64,000 bases of DNA from Akkermansiaceae bacterium (GTDB taxonomy: Bacteria > Verrucomicrobiota > Verrucomicrobiia > Verrucomicrobiales > Akkermansiaceae), in contig CAJJBQ010000002.1 of the NCBI GenBank assembly GCA_905182405.1, positions 930,001-994,000 on the forward strand, read 5' to 3'. The notes beneath the pieces are model-generated. The model was not told the DNA's origin and did no database searches. It saw only the letters and a list, made by a program, of their open reading frames with translations. A program made the translations under genes and the position numbers. This document shows positions 8,372 to 17,812 of the stretch, one piece after another (positions within the stretch are counted from its first letter, which is position 1; each line of letters opens with the position of its first letter).

Positions 8372-10939
8372 TTAATCGTCAACTCCAACGTGAATTAGAA
8401 AGCTTTGAGAACCAAATCTTACTCCAGCGAGTTTCACAGGTTCATCAAGGGCAGGACCACTAATTTGAAGCCCCGCCTCCGACTCTTTTACTAGAAAACC
8501 CGGAAGGAGTTTTCCATAGCTATCTTCCACCCAACCCGCTTGCGGCATCATCGTCGTTGTTTCGTAATCAGGATGAGGAATTGAATAGCTCAACACGCGG
8601 CCCTTTTTTACCAGCCCTGTCTGAAGGGATCGACTGGAGGCACCTTCGAGCACCAAATGTTGGATCCCTTTTCGGCGAAGCTTCGCAAGAAGGTCAACAC
8701 GCTGGGTCCGCAAAATCACGAGATCAATCCGCTCGCGGGAAATAATGGAAAGAAAATCCTCATCTGTTCCCTCGCAGAAGGCCACTTGGGCATCGGTCAA
8801 CTGAGGCCACAAAACCCCGAGAATTCCGCACTCTTCGGCACCCTCCTGCCAATCGATCAGGATGCGCTTTTTGCGGCTCGATAAATTCACCTGATTTAGT
8901 TGGAGGGCATTGGCTCGCATTTGCTTTCCGTTTTCATCATCAGCCCAGCATTGTGCCATCATGTCACTCCATCCATTCGGGAGATCCGTGAGAACTTTGG
9001 GCTCTTGACAACACGACGACTTCATTTCGTGGGACCGGGCCGCAACCGTCTGAGTCGAGAGCCGATGAAATTCCTCAGCCAACTTCGGTCCACCGAGTTC
9101 ACTCACATCTTGCGCTTCACCATAGGCCACCGTGATCCCGTAAGGAACCTTGCGGGGTCCCTTTTTAAGAAACTTACCTCCTTCGAACGACCACATCGAT
9201 CCCCACAGGCCATCCATGTAGGCTGCCATGACCGGACACTTTGCTTTCCGGGCAATCACTTCAAAACCCCGCTTAATTTCCGAAAGCCCACCTGTTCGGG
9301 AAAGCTGACCCTCGGGAAAAATGCAGACCACGTCCCCTTCTTCGAGGGCCTCTTTGGCCACCCGGATCGCCTCTTTCGCCTTCGTGGGAGAAACCGGCAC
9401 CGTTTCAAACAAGCGGACCGCCTTGCCAATAATCTTGCGATCAAAGCAGGTATCAAACATCAAAAAACGAATTGGACGCGGGCAAGCCGCCGAGAGCACG
9501 ATTGCGTCGATGTAAGTCAGATGATTGGCGACAAGAAGAACGCCTCCCTTCTCAGGAATCTTTTCCTCTCCAATCATCCGAATCCGATAAAACGACTTAA
9601 AAATCCCCAGACCAAGAAGCCGAACAAAATCCTTGGGCAAAAGCCGGGCCACGTAAAGCGTCACCACCAAACAGGCACCACCCACCAGCAAGAACTGCGC
9701 CCATACCGGAAGAAGCATGCCCAGCACCAGCTGCAGCACCACCGCCAATACACCACCCAGATTGATGCAGAGGTTTGAAGCCGATAACACCAGCCCCCGC
9801 TCGTTCTCCGAGGCCCCGTCTTGCAGATAAGCATTCAGTGGAACCAGGAAAATCGCGCCACCCAAGCCCGTGAAAGCGAGACAAACAATACGCAGGCCGT
9901 CGGCTGAAATCGCAAACGCCAAGAGGAAGGTCGAAAGCGCCATCAAACCGCCACCGAGCACCACCAGTCCCATCTCATTGCGCTTCCGGCAAATCCAACT
10001 CACCAGTATACTTCCTACCACGATTCCCACCACCACTGGCGTCCAAAGAACGGCAGTCTGATAACCCATCCCCACTGTTCCCCCGCTCTTTTCTTGCGCA
10101 ATTTGGATAATGAGCAACTGCAGGAAACCTCCAAAACTCCAGAAAAAGGCAATCCCCAAGGTCGCACGCCACAGCCCCTTCTGCGCTTTCAACTTCGCCA
10201 GATCGACAAAGTGTCGAAAGGCCACTTTTCCCGAGTAAGGCCCTGCTCCTTTTGCCTTGGTCGGCTGAATCATATAAGAAAACACGAGCGAGATCACCGC
10301 ACCGATGAGGACCCACAAAACCGGCACCAGCGCCGCCTCCCACGGTCCTTTCCCCAGCGCAATCCCCCAGGAATCAAACCACAGGCTCCCGACAATTTGC
10401 CCCACCAGAATCGCCAAGATCACCGTTCCCTCCATCACTCCATTAGCAAACCCAAGCTTTCTTGATCCCACCAACTCCTTCACCACCCCCATCTTCGACG
10501 GACTCAGTAAAGCCGATTGCGATCCTAGTAAGAAGAATGCAAACATCGTGATTCCGAGTGCGATCGCGGCATTATCTTCCCCGGATCGCACGCCTAGCCA
10601 AAGGGCTGATGCCATCACTAACAGCACCAGCAGCTGGAACCAAGACGACCAGCGAATCACCCGGTGCTTCGCAAAATGATCCCCCAGCCACCCCGCACTC
10701 GGAGCGAAAAGGATAAACGGAAGCACCAAAAGCGCCGCCAAAACATATTGAACCCCCTCAAAGGCCAACCCCATGTTATAAAGCGCCACGCCAAGCGGGA
10801 TTAGGAGAAACTTGGCAAAATTGTCGTTGAAGGCATTCATCGTCTGCATCCCAATGAGACCATAAAACGACTTCCATTCCCGAGACCCTGGATTCACCTC
10901 CGATTTATTCACGGGCTCACCCTGCACAACTTCGCTCAT
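8372..10939 (-). CDS. LplT-type MFS transporter fused to PlsC acyltransferase with a degenerate adenylation-like tail
   Basis: The 855-residue protein has three parts. Residues about 25-425 form a 12-helix MFS carrier of the lysophospholipid transporter (LplT) kind. Residues about 440-640 are a PlsC acyltransferase with NHLTYIDA (HxxxxD) and FPEGQLSRTG. Residues about 650-855 show scraps of an AMP-binding acyl-ACP synthetase, such as GKLLPGF followed by GLQISGPALDEPV, but lack the phosphate loop and the conserved TE and Asp motifs. In known Aas/LplT systems, lysophospholipid is flipped inward and re-acylated by an acyltransferase plus synthetase. Here the first two activities appear intact and the third decayed. 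It heads the grpE-dnaJ-rsmE run. The transporter and acyltransferase calls are firm; the degenerate-synthetase reading is inference. Confidence 0.88.
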   Translation of the reverse strand: MSEVVQGEPVNKSEVNPGSREWKSFYGLIGMQTMNAFNDNFAKFLLIPLGVALYNMGLAFEGVQYVLAALLVLPFILFAPSAGWLGDHFAKHRVIRWSSWFQLLVLLVMASALWLGVRSGEDNAAIALGITMFAFFLLGSQSALLSPSKMGVVKELVGSRKLGFANGVMEGTVILAILVGQIVGSLWFDSWGIALGKGPWEAALVPVLWVLIGAVISLVFSYMIQPTKAKGAGPYSGKVAFRHFVDLAKLKAQKGLWRATLGIAFFWSFGGFLQLLIIQIAQEKSGGTVGMGYQTAVLWTPVVVGIVVGSILVSWICRKRNEMGLVVLGGGLMALSTFLLAFAISADGLRIVCLAFTGLGGAIFLVPLNAYLQDGASENERGLVLSASNLCINLGGVLAVVLQLVLGMLLPVWAQFLLVGGACLVVTLYVARLLPKDFVRLLGLGIFKSFYRIRMIGEEKIPEKGGVLLVANHLTYIDAIVLSAACPRPIRFLMFDTCFDRKIIGKAVRLFETVPVSPTKAKEAIRVAKEALEEGDVVCIFPEGQLSRTGGLSEIKRGFEVIARKAKCPVMAAYMDGLWGSMWSFEGGKFLKKGPRKVPYGITVAYGEAQDVSELGGPKLAEEFHRLSTQTVAARSHEMKSSCCQEPKVLTDLPNGWSDMMAQCWADDENGKQMRANALQLNQVNLSSRKKRILIDWQEGAEECGILGVLWPQLTDAQVAFCEGTDEDFLSIISRERIDLVILRTQRVDLLAKLRRKGIQHLVLEGASSRSLQTGLVKKGRVLSYSIPHPDYETTTMMPQAGWVEDSYGKLLPGFLVKESEAGLQISGPALDEPVKLAGVRFGSQSFLIHVGVDD

Positions 10940-11397
10940 TCTATTAAATTGATTATCAGAAGGATTTCATCGTTTTAAATAATAGTTCCCCTAAGTGAAA
11001 GATTCAAGCAGCCTCAGAGCACATAGAAAGAACAGAAATTAGCCTCCTCATCTCCAGCTGCCTCGTTCTATCCGCAATTTGCCCCTCCTCGCCTGCCTCG
11101 GAGCCGCATTCGTCTTCCTCACAGGTATCGCGGGCTTCATCAATTCATGCCTGAAAAAAACGGGTAAAAAGCCAGCCTCACAGTTCCCTCCGGAGGCGAG
11201 GAAGCAAACCACAAACCACAAACCGCTAATCGCCAAGATCGAATCAACACTCAAACGCCTTTTCCGATGCCCACCCTCTTTCAGCTTCGAAGCAAGTTGC
11301 ACTTGGCAATTCCCCCACTCTGGGCCTATTTTATCACCATCTCGGCAAGGAAAATGCTTCAAGGCATTCGCCCCCTTCCCGAAACCTACTTTTTGTT
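10940..11397. other. 458-bp region upstream of gltB without a convincing gene
   Basis: Divergent spacer between the LplT/PlsC gene and gltB. A TTG-initiated frame from 11079 encodes one hydrophobic stretch (LLACLGAAFVFLTGIAGFI) but then runs into gltB in another frame with no family features, so I do not call it. A short repeat of AAACCAC units lies near 11205-11225. The gltB promoter must be here but could not be placed. Confidence 0.5.
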
Positions 11398-14300
11398 ATG
11401 AGCCCTTATCACTCCAAGCACACACCCGACTCGACCGGAACTCTCCACCAATGGGATAACGAGACCGCGAACTGCGGCATGGGCGCGATCGCACATCTTA
11501 AGGGAGAAAAAACCTACCAAGTTATCGATTATGCGATCACTTCCGTCTGCAACATGACCCACCGGGGTGCCGTCGATGCCGATATGAAGACAGGTGACGG
11601 CTCAGGAATTCTCAGCCAAATCCCACGTCCCCTTTTTGCCAAAGCGGCTGCTCAATTCGGATACTCCGGCTTAGCCGATGACCTTGCCGTCGGCGTTTTC
11701 TTTCTCCCGGGCGATGACACCGCGGGCTCGTCTCAAATCAAAACCTTCGTTGAGTCCACCCTCGCAAAGCGCAACATCCCTTTCATCGGATGGCGCGAAG
11801 CCCCCGTCAATCCCGACGAACTCGGAAAACTCGCCCAGGACACTCAGCCCGAAATCCTTCACCTCCTAGCCTCCAAGCCAAATGACTGGGACGGCGATCA
11901 TTTCGAACGACAACTCTTTTTAGTCCGCCGCGAGATCGAAAAGGAATTTGAGGACGTAGCAGACTTCTATATCCCGACCCTTTCCGGACGACTTATCAGC
12001 TACAAGGGCCTTGCAATGCCTGCGACCCTCAGAGCGTTCTACAGTGACTTGCAGGACTCCGATTTCCAAACAGGGATCTCTCTCTACCACCAGCGTTTCT
12101 CCACCAACACTTTCCCGGCTTGGCCTCTCGGACAGCCCTTCCGCATGATGTGCCACAATGGCGAAATCAACACCGTGCGAGGCAACCGAAACTGGATGGC
12201 CTCCCGTGAAGAATTCTTCGAGTCTGACATCTGGGGAGGCGATGTTGATCTCCTCAAGAATCTCATGCGCGCGGGCGAATCCGATTCCTCCTCTCTCGAC
12301 CACGCGCTGGAGCTCCTCGTCCTCTCGGGCCGCCCGATCGAGCAAGCCATGTGCATGCTCGTGCCTCCCGCTTTCCGCTACGATCAGGACATCTCCGAAT
12401 CTGTCCGCGGCTTCTACAACTATCATCGATCCTTCTCCGAGCCTTGGGATGGCCCCGCCGGACTCGTCTTCACCGATGGCATCAAAATCTGTGCCGGACT
12501 CGACCGAAATGGTCTCCGTCCCAGCCGCTACACCCTCACTCAAGACGGACTCCTCTATATTGGATCCGAATCCGGTGCCGTTGTCCTTCCCAATGAAAAG
12601 GTGATCCGTCGCGGACGCCTCGGACCGGGGCAGATGATGTCAGGAAACACCGAAACGGGTGAATTCCTCACTGACAAGGAGATCAAAGAGAAGCTCGCCG
12701 CTCAAAAACCTTACGCCAAATGGGTCGACGAAAATCGCGTTGAACTGAAGAACTTTGTTTCTAACGAGCCACACGTCCCTTCGGTTGATTTCGATAAAGT
12801 GGAGCTCTCCCGCCACCAGGTCACCCAAGGCGTTACCTCCGAGGATCTTGACATGGTGTTCCCTCCCATGATCAAAGGTGCTCAGGAAGCGGTTTTCTCG
12901 ATGGGCGATGACATCCCTCTCGCTCCCCTTTCCCGCTATCCGCGCCTCCTTTTCACCTACTTCAAGCAGCTCTTTGCCCAGGTCACCAATCCTCCGATTG
13001 ATCCCATTCGCGAATGGGCCGTCATGACTCTGGGTGCCGGACTTGGACCGGAGCAAAATCTCCTCTCGGAAACTCCCGGGCACGCGCGCATCTTGCAGTT
13101 AGATTCTGCTATCCTTTTCGAGCAGGAACTGGACGCGATCACCCACCGCGATGAGCACAGCTTCCGCTCCCTCGTGATCGATACCACTTGGGCAGCATCT
13201 GAAGGAGCCGATGGCCTCAAGAAGGCACTCGGAGCCATTTGTGCTCAAGCCGAAGAAGCAGTCGACGCCGGATCTGAAATCCTCATTCTCTCCGATCGCG
13301 CTACCTCGGCAGCCCGGATTCCTATTCCTTCGCTTCTCGCCATCGGTTCGGTTCATCACCATTTAAACCGTTGCCGCAAGCGTCTTCGTTGCTCCATCGT
13401 CGTCGATACCGGCGAAGCCCGTGACACCCATCAAATCGCCTGTCTCTTCGGATTCGGCGCAACCGCCGTCTGCCCTTATCTCGGATACGCAACAGTCCGA
13501 AACGTCGTCGCCCATGACGTCAAAGGAAAGCTGGAGGGCATCTCTCCTGAAAAGGCGATGGCTAACTACCGCAAGGCCCTTGAAAAAGGCCTCCTCAAAA
13601 TCATGTCGAAGATGGGAATCTCGGTTCTCAACTCTTATCAAGGAGCTCAAATCTTCGAAGCCCTCGGTATTGGAAAGGAAGTCGTCGACTTCGCCTTCAC
13701 CGGCGCACACTCCCGCATCGGTGGCGTGGGCTTTACTGAGATCGCCGAAGAATCACTCATCCGCCACCGTGCCGGCTGGGAAATCGATCCTGAAGCAGGC
13801 AAGACGCTCAACCTCGGAGATCCGGGCTACAATCGCTACCGCAAGTCCGGTGAGCGCCATGCCCTCACTACTCCCGTCATTAAGAACCTCCACACCTTTG
13901 TCCGGGACAATAAGAAAGAAGACTACGACGAATACGTCAAAGCCTCGCTCGACAACAACCCGATCACCATCAAGGACCTCCTTGAGTTCAAGGTTCCCGC
14001 CTCTGGCGTCCCCCTCGATGAAGTGGAGCCTGCCGAGGAGATCGTGAAGCGTTTCAGCACCGCGGCCATGTCCATGGGAGCACTCTCTCCCGAGGCTCAC
14101 GAAACTCTCGCCATCGCGATGAACCGCATCGGCGGAAAGTCCGATTCCGGTGAAGGCGGAGAAGATCCCCGGCGATTCAAACCATACGCAAATGGTGACC
14201 TTGCCCGCTCTTACATCAAGCAGGTTGCCTCAGGCCGCTTCGGAGTATCCGCGAACTATCTCGTCAACTGCGATGAAATCGAAATCAAGATGGCCCAAGG

Positions 14301-15990
14301 TGCCAAGCCTGGTGAAGGTGGACAGCTTCCTGGTCATAAGGTCAATGGCATCATCGCCCGCCTAAGGAACACGCAACCTGGTGTGCAGCTTATCTCGCCT
14401 CCTCCTCACCACGACATTTACTCAATCGAGGATCTTGCCCAGCTCATTCACGACCTGAAAGAGATCAACCCAAAGGCAAAGGTCACTGTCAAACTCGTCG
14501 CCGAGTCTGGCGTCGGCACCGTCGCTGCCGGAGTCGCGAAAGCGAGTGCCGATAACATCCTCATTTCAGGACACGACGGCGGAACCGCTGCCTCCCCTCT
14601 TTCCTCAACCAAACACGCGGGTCTCCCTTGGGAGCTCGGCATCTCAGAAGCCCATCAGGTTCTCATGATGAACAAGCTTCGGAATAATGTCACCTTGCGA
14701 ACCGATGGCGGCCTCCGCACCGGACGCGACGTCATCATCGCTGCCATCCTGGGAGCGGAGCAGATGAACTTTGGAACCATTGCCATGATCGCGATGGGCT
14801 GTGTCTACGTGCGTAAGTGCCACCTCAACAACTGCCCCGTAGGAGTTGCAACCACCGACCCCAAGTGGCGCGCTAAGTTCAAAGGAACTCCCGATCACGT
14901 GGTAAACTATATGATGGGCGTCGCTACTGAAGCGCGCGAGATCATGGCCAGTCTGGGTGTTCGCACCATCAACGAACTCGTCGGACGTCCGACCCAGTTC
15001 CTCGAGCAACGCATCGTGCCGGATCATCCGAAGGCCAACACCATCGACCTCTCAGCCGTCCTCGCAGATAAAGCCGACGTCGACACCGTGCGAACATGCA
15101 CTGAAGAGCGCAACGACGGCATCCACAAGCTAGCCCTCGACCTGGAGATCCTAAAGGATCTCGCCGCCCACACCGGAACAACCGGGGACGAAAATCCCAC
15201 CGGCCCTCTCTTGGACCGTGATCCCTTTACGAAGGAATATAATGTCGTGAACACGGATCGAAACATTGGCACCCGCACCTCTGGCCGCGTTGCTGAGATC
15301 TATGGCGATACCGGTCTCCCCCAGAACTCCATCAACCTCACCTTCCGCGGATCAGCGGGACAATCCTTCGGCACCTTCCTCTGCCAAGGACTCAACCTGA
15401 CCCTCATCGGCGAAGGAAACGACTACGTCGGAAAAGGAATGGCCGGTGGTGAAATCATCGTCCGCCCGCCTGAGAATATTTGCCCTGACTTTGCCGCGGG
15501 TAAGAACTCCATCGCCGGAAACACCTGCCTCTACGGAGCGACTGGAGGACGACTTTTCCTCAATGGCCGTGCTGGTGAGCGCTACTGCGTGCGAAATTCT
15601 GGTTCCACCTCAGTCTGTGAAGGAGTCGGAGATCATGGTTGCGAATACATGACCAATGGTCTCGTCGCCATCCTCGGACTCACCGGGAAGAACTTCGGTG
15701 CCGGAATGTCGGGCGGAACTGCCTATGTATACGACATCGATGGAAAATTCCAATCCCGGCTCAATCCCGAGATGGTCGTGGCCCTTCCGGCCAAGCGCGA
15801 GCAGGACGTCACTGAGCTTAAAGGACTCATCGAACTTCACGCCGAGAAAACCGATTCTGTTCGAGCCAAGGAAATCCTGAAGAATTGGGAAGCCAAGCTC
15901 CCCAAACTCATTCGTGTCATCGCCAAGGAGAAATACGACCTTGAACTTGCCGAACAGCAGCACGAAGACGCCGATGGTGTCATGGCCTAG
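11398..15990 (+). CDS. gltB: Glutamate synthase, large subunit
   Basis: GltB makes two glutamates from glutamine and 2-oxoglutarate. The 1530-residue protein matches the full family length. A short propeptide (about 26 residues) precedes the catalytic Cys27 (NCGMGAIAHLKG) of the class-II amidotransferase domain. The central domain contains LYHQRFSTNTFPAWPL. The FMN/synthase domain has GEGGEDPRRF, SGHDGGTAASPLSS, and the 3Fe-4S cysteines in VRKCHLNNCPVGVATTDP with a third Cys a few residues before. The C-terminal GXGXG beta-helix ends with GDHGCEYM and GKNFGAGMSGG. It is unaccompanied: no small subunit (gltD) follows, so it either uses ferredoxin or has gltD elsewhere. The ATG at 11398 is the only start leaving a normal propeptide. 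Confidence 0.97.
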   Translation: MSPYHSKHTPDSTGTLHQWDNETANCGMGAIAHLKGEKTYQVIDYAITSVCNMTHRGAVDADMKTGDGSGILSQIPRPLFAKAAAQFGYSGLADDLAVGVFFLPGDDTAGSSQIKTFVESTLAKRNIPFIGWREAPVNPDELGKLAQDTQPEILHLLASKPNDWDGDHFERQLFLVRREIEKEFEDVADFYIPTLSGRLISYKGLAMPATLRAFYSDLQDSDFQTGISLYHQRFSTNTFPAWPLGQPFRMMCHNGEINTVRGNRNWMASREEFFESDIWGGDVDLLKNLMRAGESDSSSLDHALELLVLSGRPIEQAMCMLVPPAFRYDQDISESVRGFYNYHRSFSEPWDGPAGLVFTDGIKICAGLDRNGLRPSRYTLTQDGLLYIGSESGAVVLPNEKVIRRGRLGPGQMMSGNTETGEFLTDKEIKEKLAAQKPYAKWVDENRVELKNFVSNEPHVPSVDFDKVELSRHQVTQGVTSEDLDMVFPPMIKGAQEAVFSMGDDIPLAPLSRYPRLLFTYFKQLFAQVTNPPIDPIREWAVMTLGAGLGPEQNLLSETPGHARILQLDSAILFEQELDAITHRDEHSFRSLVIDTTWAASEGADGLKKALGAICAQAEEAVDAGSEILILSDRATSAARIPIPSLLAIGSVHHHLNRCRKRLRCSIVVDTGEARDTHQIACLFGFGATAVCPYLGYATVRNVVAHDVKGKLEGISPEKAMANYRKALEKGLLKIMSKMGISVLNSYQGAQIFEALGIGKEVVDFAFTGAHSRIGGVGFTEIAEESLIRHRAGWEIDPEAGKTLNLGDPGYNRYRKSGERHALTTPVIKNLHTFVRDNKKEDYDEYVKASLDNNPITIKDLLEFKVPASGVPLDEVEPAEEIVKRFSTAAMSMGALSPEAHETLAIAMNRIGGKSDSGEGGEDPRRFKPYANGDLARSYIKQVASGRFGVSANYLVNCDEIEIKMAQGAKPGEGGQLPGHKVNGIIARLRNTQPGVQLISPPPHHDIYSIEDLAQLIHDLKEINPKAKVTVKLVAESGVGTVAAGVAKASADNILISGHDGGTAASPLSSTKHAGLPWELGISEAHQVLMMNKLRNNVTLRTDGGLRTGRDVIIAAILGAEQMNFGTIAMIAMGCVYVRKCHLNNCPVGVATTDPKWRAKFKGTPDHVVNYMMGVATEAREIMASLGVRTINELVGRPTQFLEQRIVPDHPKANTIDLSAVLADKADVDTVRTCTEERNDGIHKLALDLEILKDLAAHTGTTGDENPTGPLLDRDPFTKEYNVVNTDRNIGTRTSGRVAEIYGDTGLPQNSINLTFRGSAGQSFGTFLCQGLNLTLIGEGNDYVGKGMAGGEIIVRPPENICPDFAAGKNSIAGNTCLYGATGGRLFLNGRAGERYCVRNSGSTSVCEGVGDHGCEYMTNGLVAILGLTGKNFGAGMSGGTAYVYDIDGKFQSRLNPEMVVALPAKREQDVTELKGLIELHAEKTDSVRAKEILKNWEAKLPKLIRVIAKEKYDLELAEQQHEDADGVMA

Positions 15991-16054
15991 TTTACCCCTA
16001 TCCATTTACGGGACTATCTCCACAGGATAACTCTCTCAAAGCTAGCCCTAATAA

Positions 16055-16465
16055 CAAAAAACTATCGTCATCACTGTATCCCTAGCGTCTTCATCCGGCG
16101 CATCTGGGCAGGAAAATTTCATCCAGGCGCGGGCTTTTTCTGGCGTCCCAAATTACTCTACTACCGTTTCGTTCGACGAATATAGCGAAGACAAAGATAT
16201 CCTTTCCGTGACGTAAAGCTAGTGCCTGACCACCACCGGATCAGGAGACGTCAAGACAGGCTTCTGGAGCGATTACTCCAGAGCCGGTGCTAATAATTTA
16301 GATATCGCTGAAACCACATACTCTAATATTGGCAGTAAAATTGGCACTTCTCCGGGGATTGTTTCAGATTACCTAACTCTGACAATCGTAGCAGTTCCTC
16401 AGCCTTCTTCAGCTCTTCTTAGCGGGGCTGGACTCGTGGAATTCGGCCTTCGCCGTCGGCGCTAG
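16055..16465 (+). pseudogene. Decayed PEP-CTERM-type exported protein gene
   Basis: One plus-strand frame reads a signal-peptide-like start (KTIVITVSLASSSGASG), a middle (ENFIQARAFSGVPNYSTTV...), and after 16223 TTTGSGDVKTGFWSDYSRAG, ending in a textbook sorting tail: VPQPSSALL, a hydrophobic stretch and FGLRRRR before the TAG at 16463. Two stops interrupt the same frame (TAA 16214-16216, TAG 16220-16222), and no start codon remains: a TAA at 16052 precedes the frame. PEP-CTERM tails are normally cleaved by an exosortase. The Glu of the PEP box is Gln here. The gene lies between gltB and the terminator shared with tyrS. Confidence 0.72.
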
Positions 16466-16482
16466 AATCCTCGTTCCTTTTT

Positions 16483-16530
16483 AATCAAAAGCCCCTGCTC
16501 GTCATCACGACGGCAGAGGCTTTTTTGATT
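16483..16530. terminator. Bidirectional rho-independent terminator
   Basis: AATCAAAAGCC-CCTGC pairs with GCAGAGGCTTTTTTGATT around a 14-base loop. Runs of A and T flank both sides, so it can end tyrS (leftward) and transcripts from gltB or the pseudogene (rightward). Confidence 0.85.
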
Positions 16531-16539
16531 CTCCGAAGC

Positions 16540-17718
16540 TCAGGAAAGCCGAACGCTTTGCTTCTTGCTGAGGCGGAAGATTTGTCCTGCTTCACCAGCA
16601 AAGACCGCTTGAGGCTCAGTGAGCTTCTCTCCATCGAGCTGCACTGCGCCCGTGGTGATGAATTGCTTACGGAGTTCGCCATTGGACTTCTCCATTCCGA
16701 AAGCCTCTTTGAAGACCACCGAAGCCGCTTCGATGATCGTTTTCCCGTTCAAATCAGAAGACGCAAGCTCAGGAAGATCCGCCGCATCGAGATCACGTTT
16801 GGAAAAACGAGTATCCCAATCTTCACGAGCTCCTTTACCAGCTTCTTCATCGTGATAACGAGAGGTGATTTTTTGCGCGAGCGTCTTCTTGGCTTCCATC
16901 GGATGCAGTGATTCGTCACGAGCTTCACCAAGGAGAAGAAGGTAATAGCGATCCATGAGTTCATCGCTAATGCTCATGAGCTTGCCATACATTTCGTTCG
17001 GCTCTTCGGAGACGCCCACATAGTTATGAGAGCTCTTCGACATTTTTTTCGCTCCATCAAGGCCTTCGAGAAGCGGCATCAACATCACCACTTGCTGGGA
17101 CTGGCCTTCCTCCTTCTGAAGGTCGCGACCTACAAGAATATTGAAAAGCTGATCAGTGCCTCCGATCTCCACATCAGACCTTACTTCCACCGAATCCCAA
17201 CCCTGCATGATAGGATACTGGATTTCGTGCAGTCGCACCTCTTGCCCTTTCGCCACCCGCTCTTTGAAATCTTCACGCTGAAGCATCTGCTGCATCGTGA
17301 CCCGGGCATTGAGCTTCAAGACCTCCTCGTAGGTCATAGTGCGGAACCATTCTCCGTTAAAAACAACTTCGGTTTTTTCACGATCAAGAATCTTGAAAGC
17401 CTGCTCGGTATAGGTTTCGGCATTCGACAAGACCTCCTCGCGCGTCAGAGGCGGGCGAGCCGTGCTTCGTCCGGTTGGATCCCCAACCGTCGCTGTGAAG
17501 TCACCGATGATCAGAACAGCTTGATGTCCCAATTGCTGGAATTGCCGAAGCTTCTCCAGAGGAACGGTATGACCGAGATGGATATCGGGCGCGGTCGGAT
17601 CCACCCCTAACTTGATCCGGAGAGGGCGATCTTCTTTAAGCTTATCAGAGAGCTCCTTCTCGGAAAGAACCTTGGCGGTGCCACCAAGGAGTTGGGCCAA
17701 AGCATCTTGATGACTCAT
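16540..17718 (-). CDS. tyrS: Tyrosyl-tRNA synthetase
   Basis: Charges tRNA-Tyr. The protein carries the class-I signature HLGH (in DIHLGHTVPL), LIIGDFTATVGDPTGRS, the tyrosine-binding MQGWDSVEVRSDVEIGGTDQ, and KMSKSSHN. A C-terminal S4 RNA-binding domain follows (KQFITTGAVQLDGEKL). The frame is open to an ATG at 17814, but that would overlap the divergent gene starting at 17813. The ATG at 17718 (MSHQDALAQLLGG) gives a normal 392-residue TyrRS and leaves room for two promoters, so it is preferred. Confidence 0.95.
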   Translation of the reverse strand: MSHQDALAQLLGGTAKVLSEKELSDKLKEDRPLRIKLGVDPTAPDIHLGHTVPLEKLRQFQQLGHQAVLIIGDFTATVGDPTGRSTARPPLTREEVLSNAETYTEQAFKILDREKTEVVFNGEWFRTMTYEEVLKLNARVTMQQMLQREDFKERVAKGQEVRLHEIQYPIMQGWDSVEVRSDVEIGGTDQLFNILVGRDLQKEEGQSQQVVMLMPLLEGLDGAKKMSKSSHNYVGVSEEPNEMYGKLMSISDELMDRYYLLLLGEARDESLHPMEAKKTLAQKITSRYHDEEAGKGAREDWDTRFSKRDLDAADLPELASSDLNGKTIIEAASVVFKEAFGMEKSNGELRKQFITTGAVQLDGEKLTEPQAVFAGEAGQIFRLSKKQSVRLS

Positions 17719-17812
17719 ATGAGCTGGATACAAGCGGGCTCTGACACGGAGATCAAGTGCAGGCTTCCCTTTCCCACTTCCTTTTTCTTGGAAATCGCTT
17801 ATCGAGGACGGC

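Noticed and set aside
8347..8372. CIRCE heat-shock operator upstream of grpE
   Set aside because: The 24-bp gap to the LplT/PlsC gene has no inverted TTAGCACTC element.
11079..11459. TTG-start open frame of 126 codons upstream of and overlapping gltB
   Set aside because: One hydrophobic stretch only, no ribosome-binding site, overlaps gltB by 62 bases in another frame and shows no family features.
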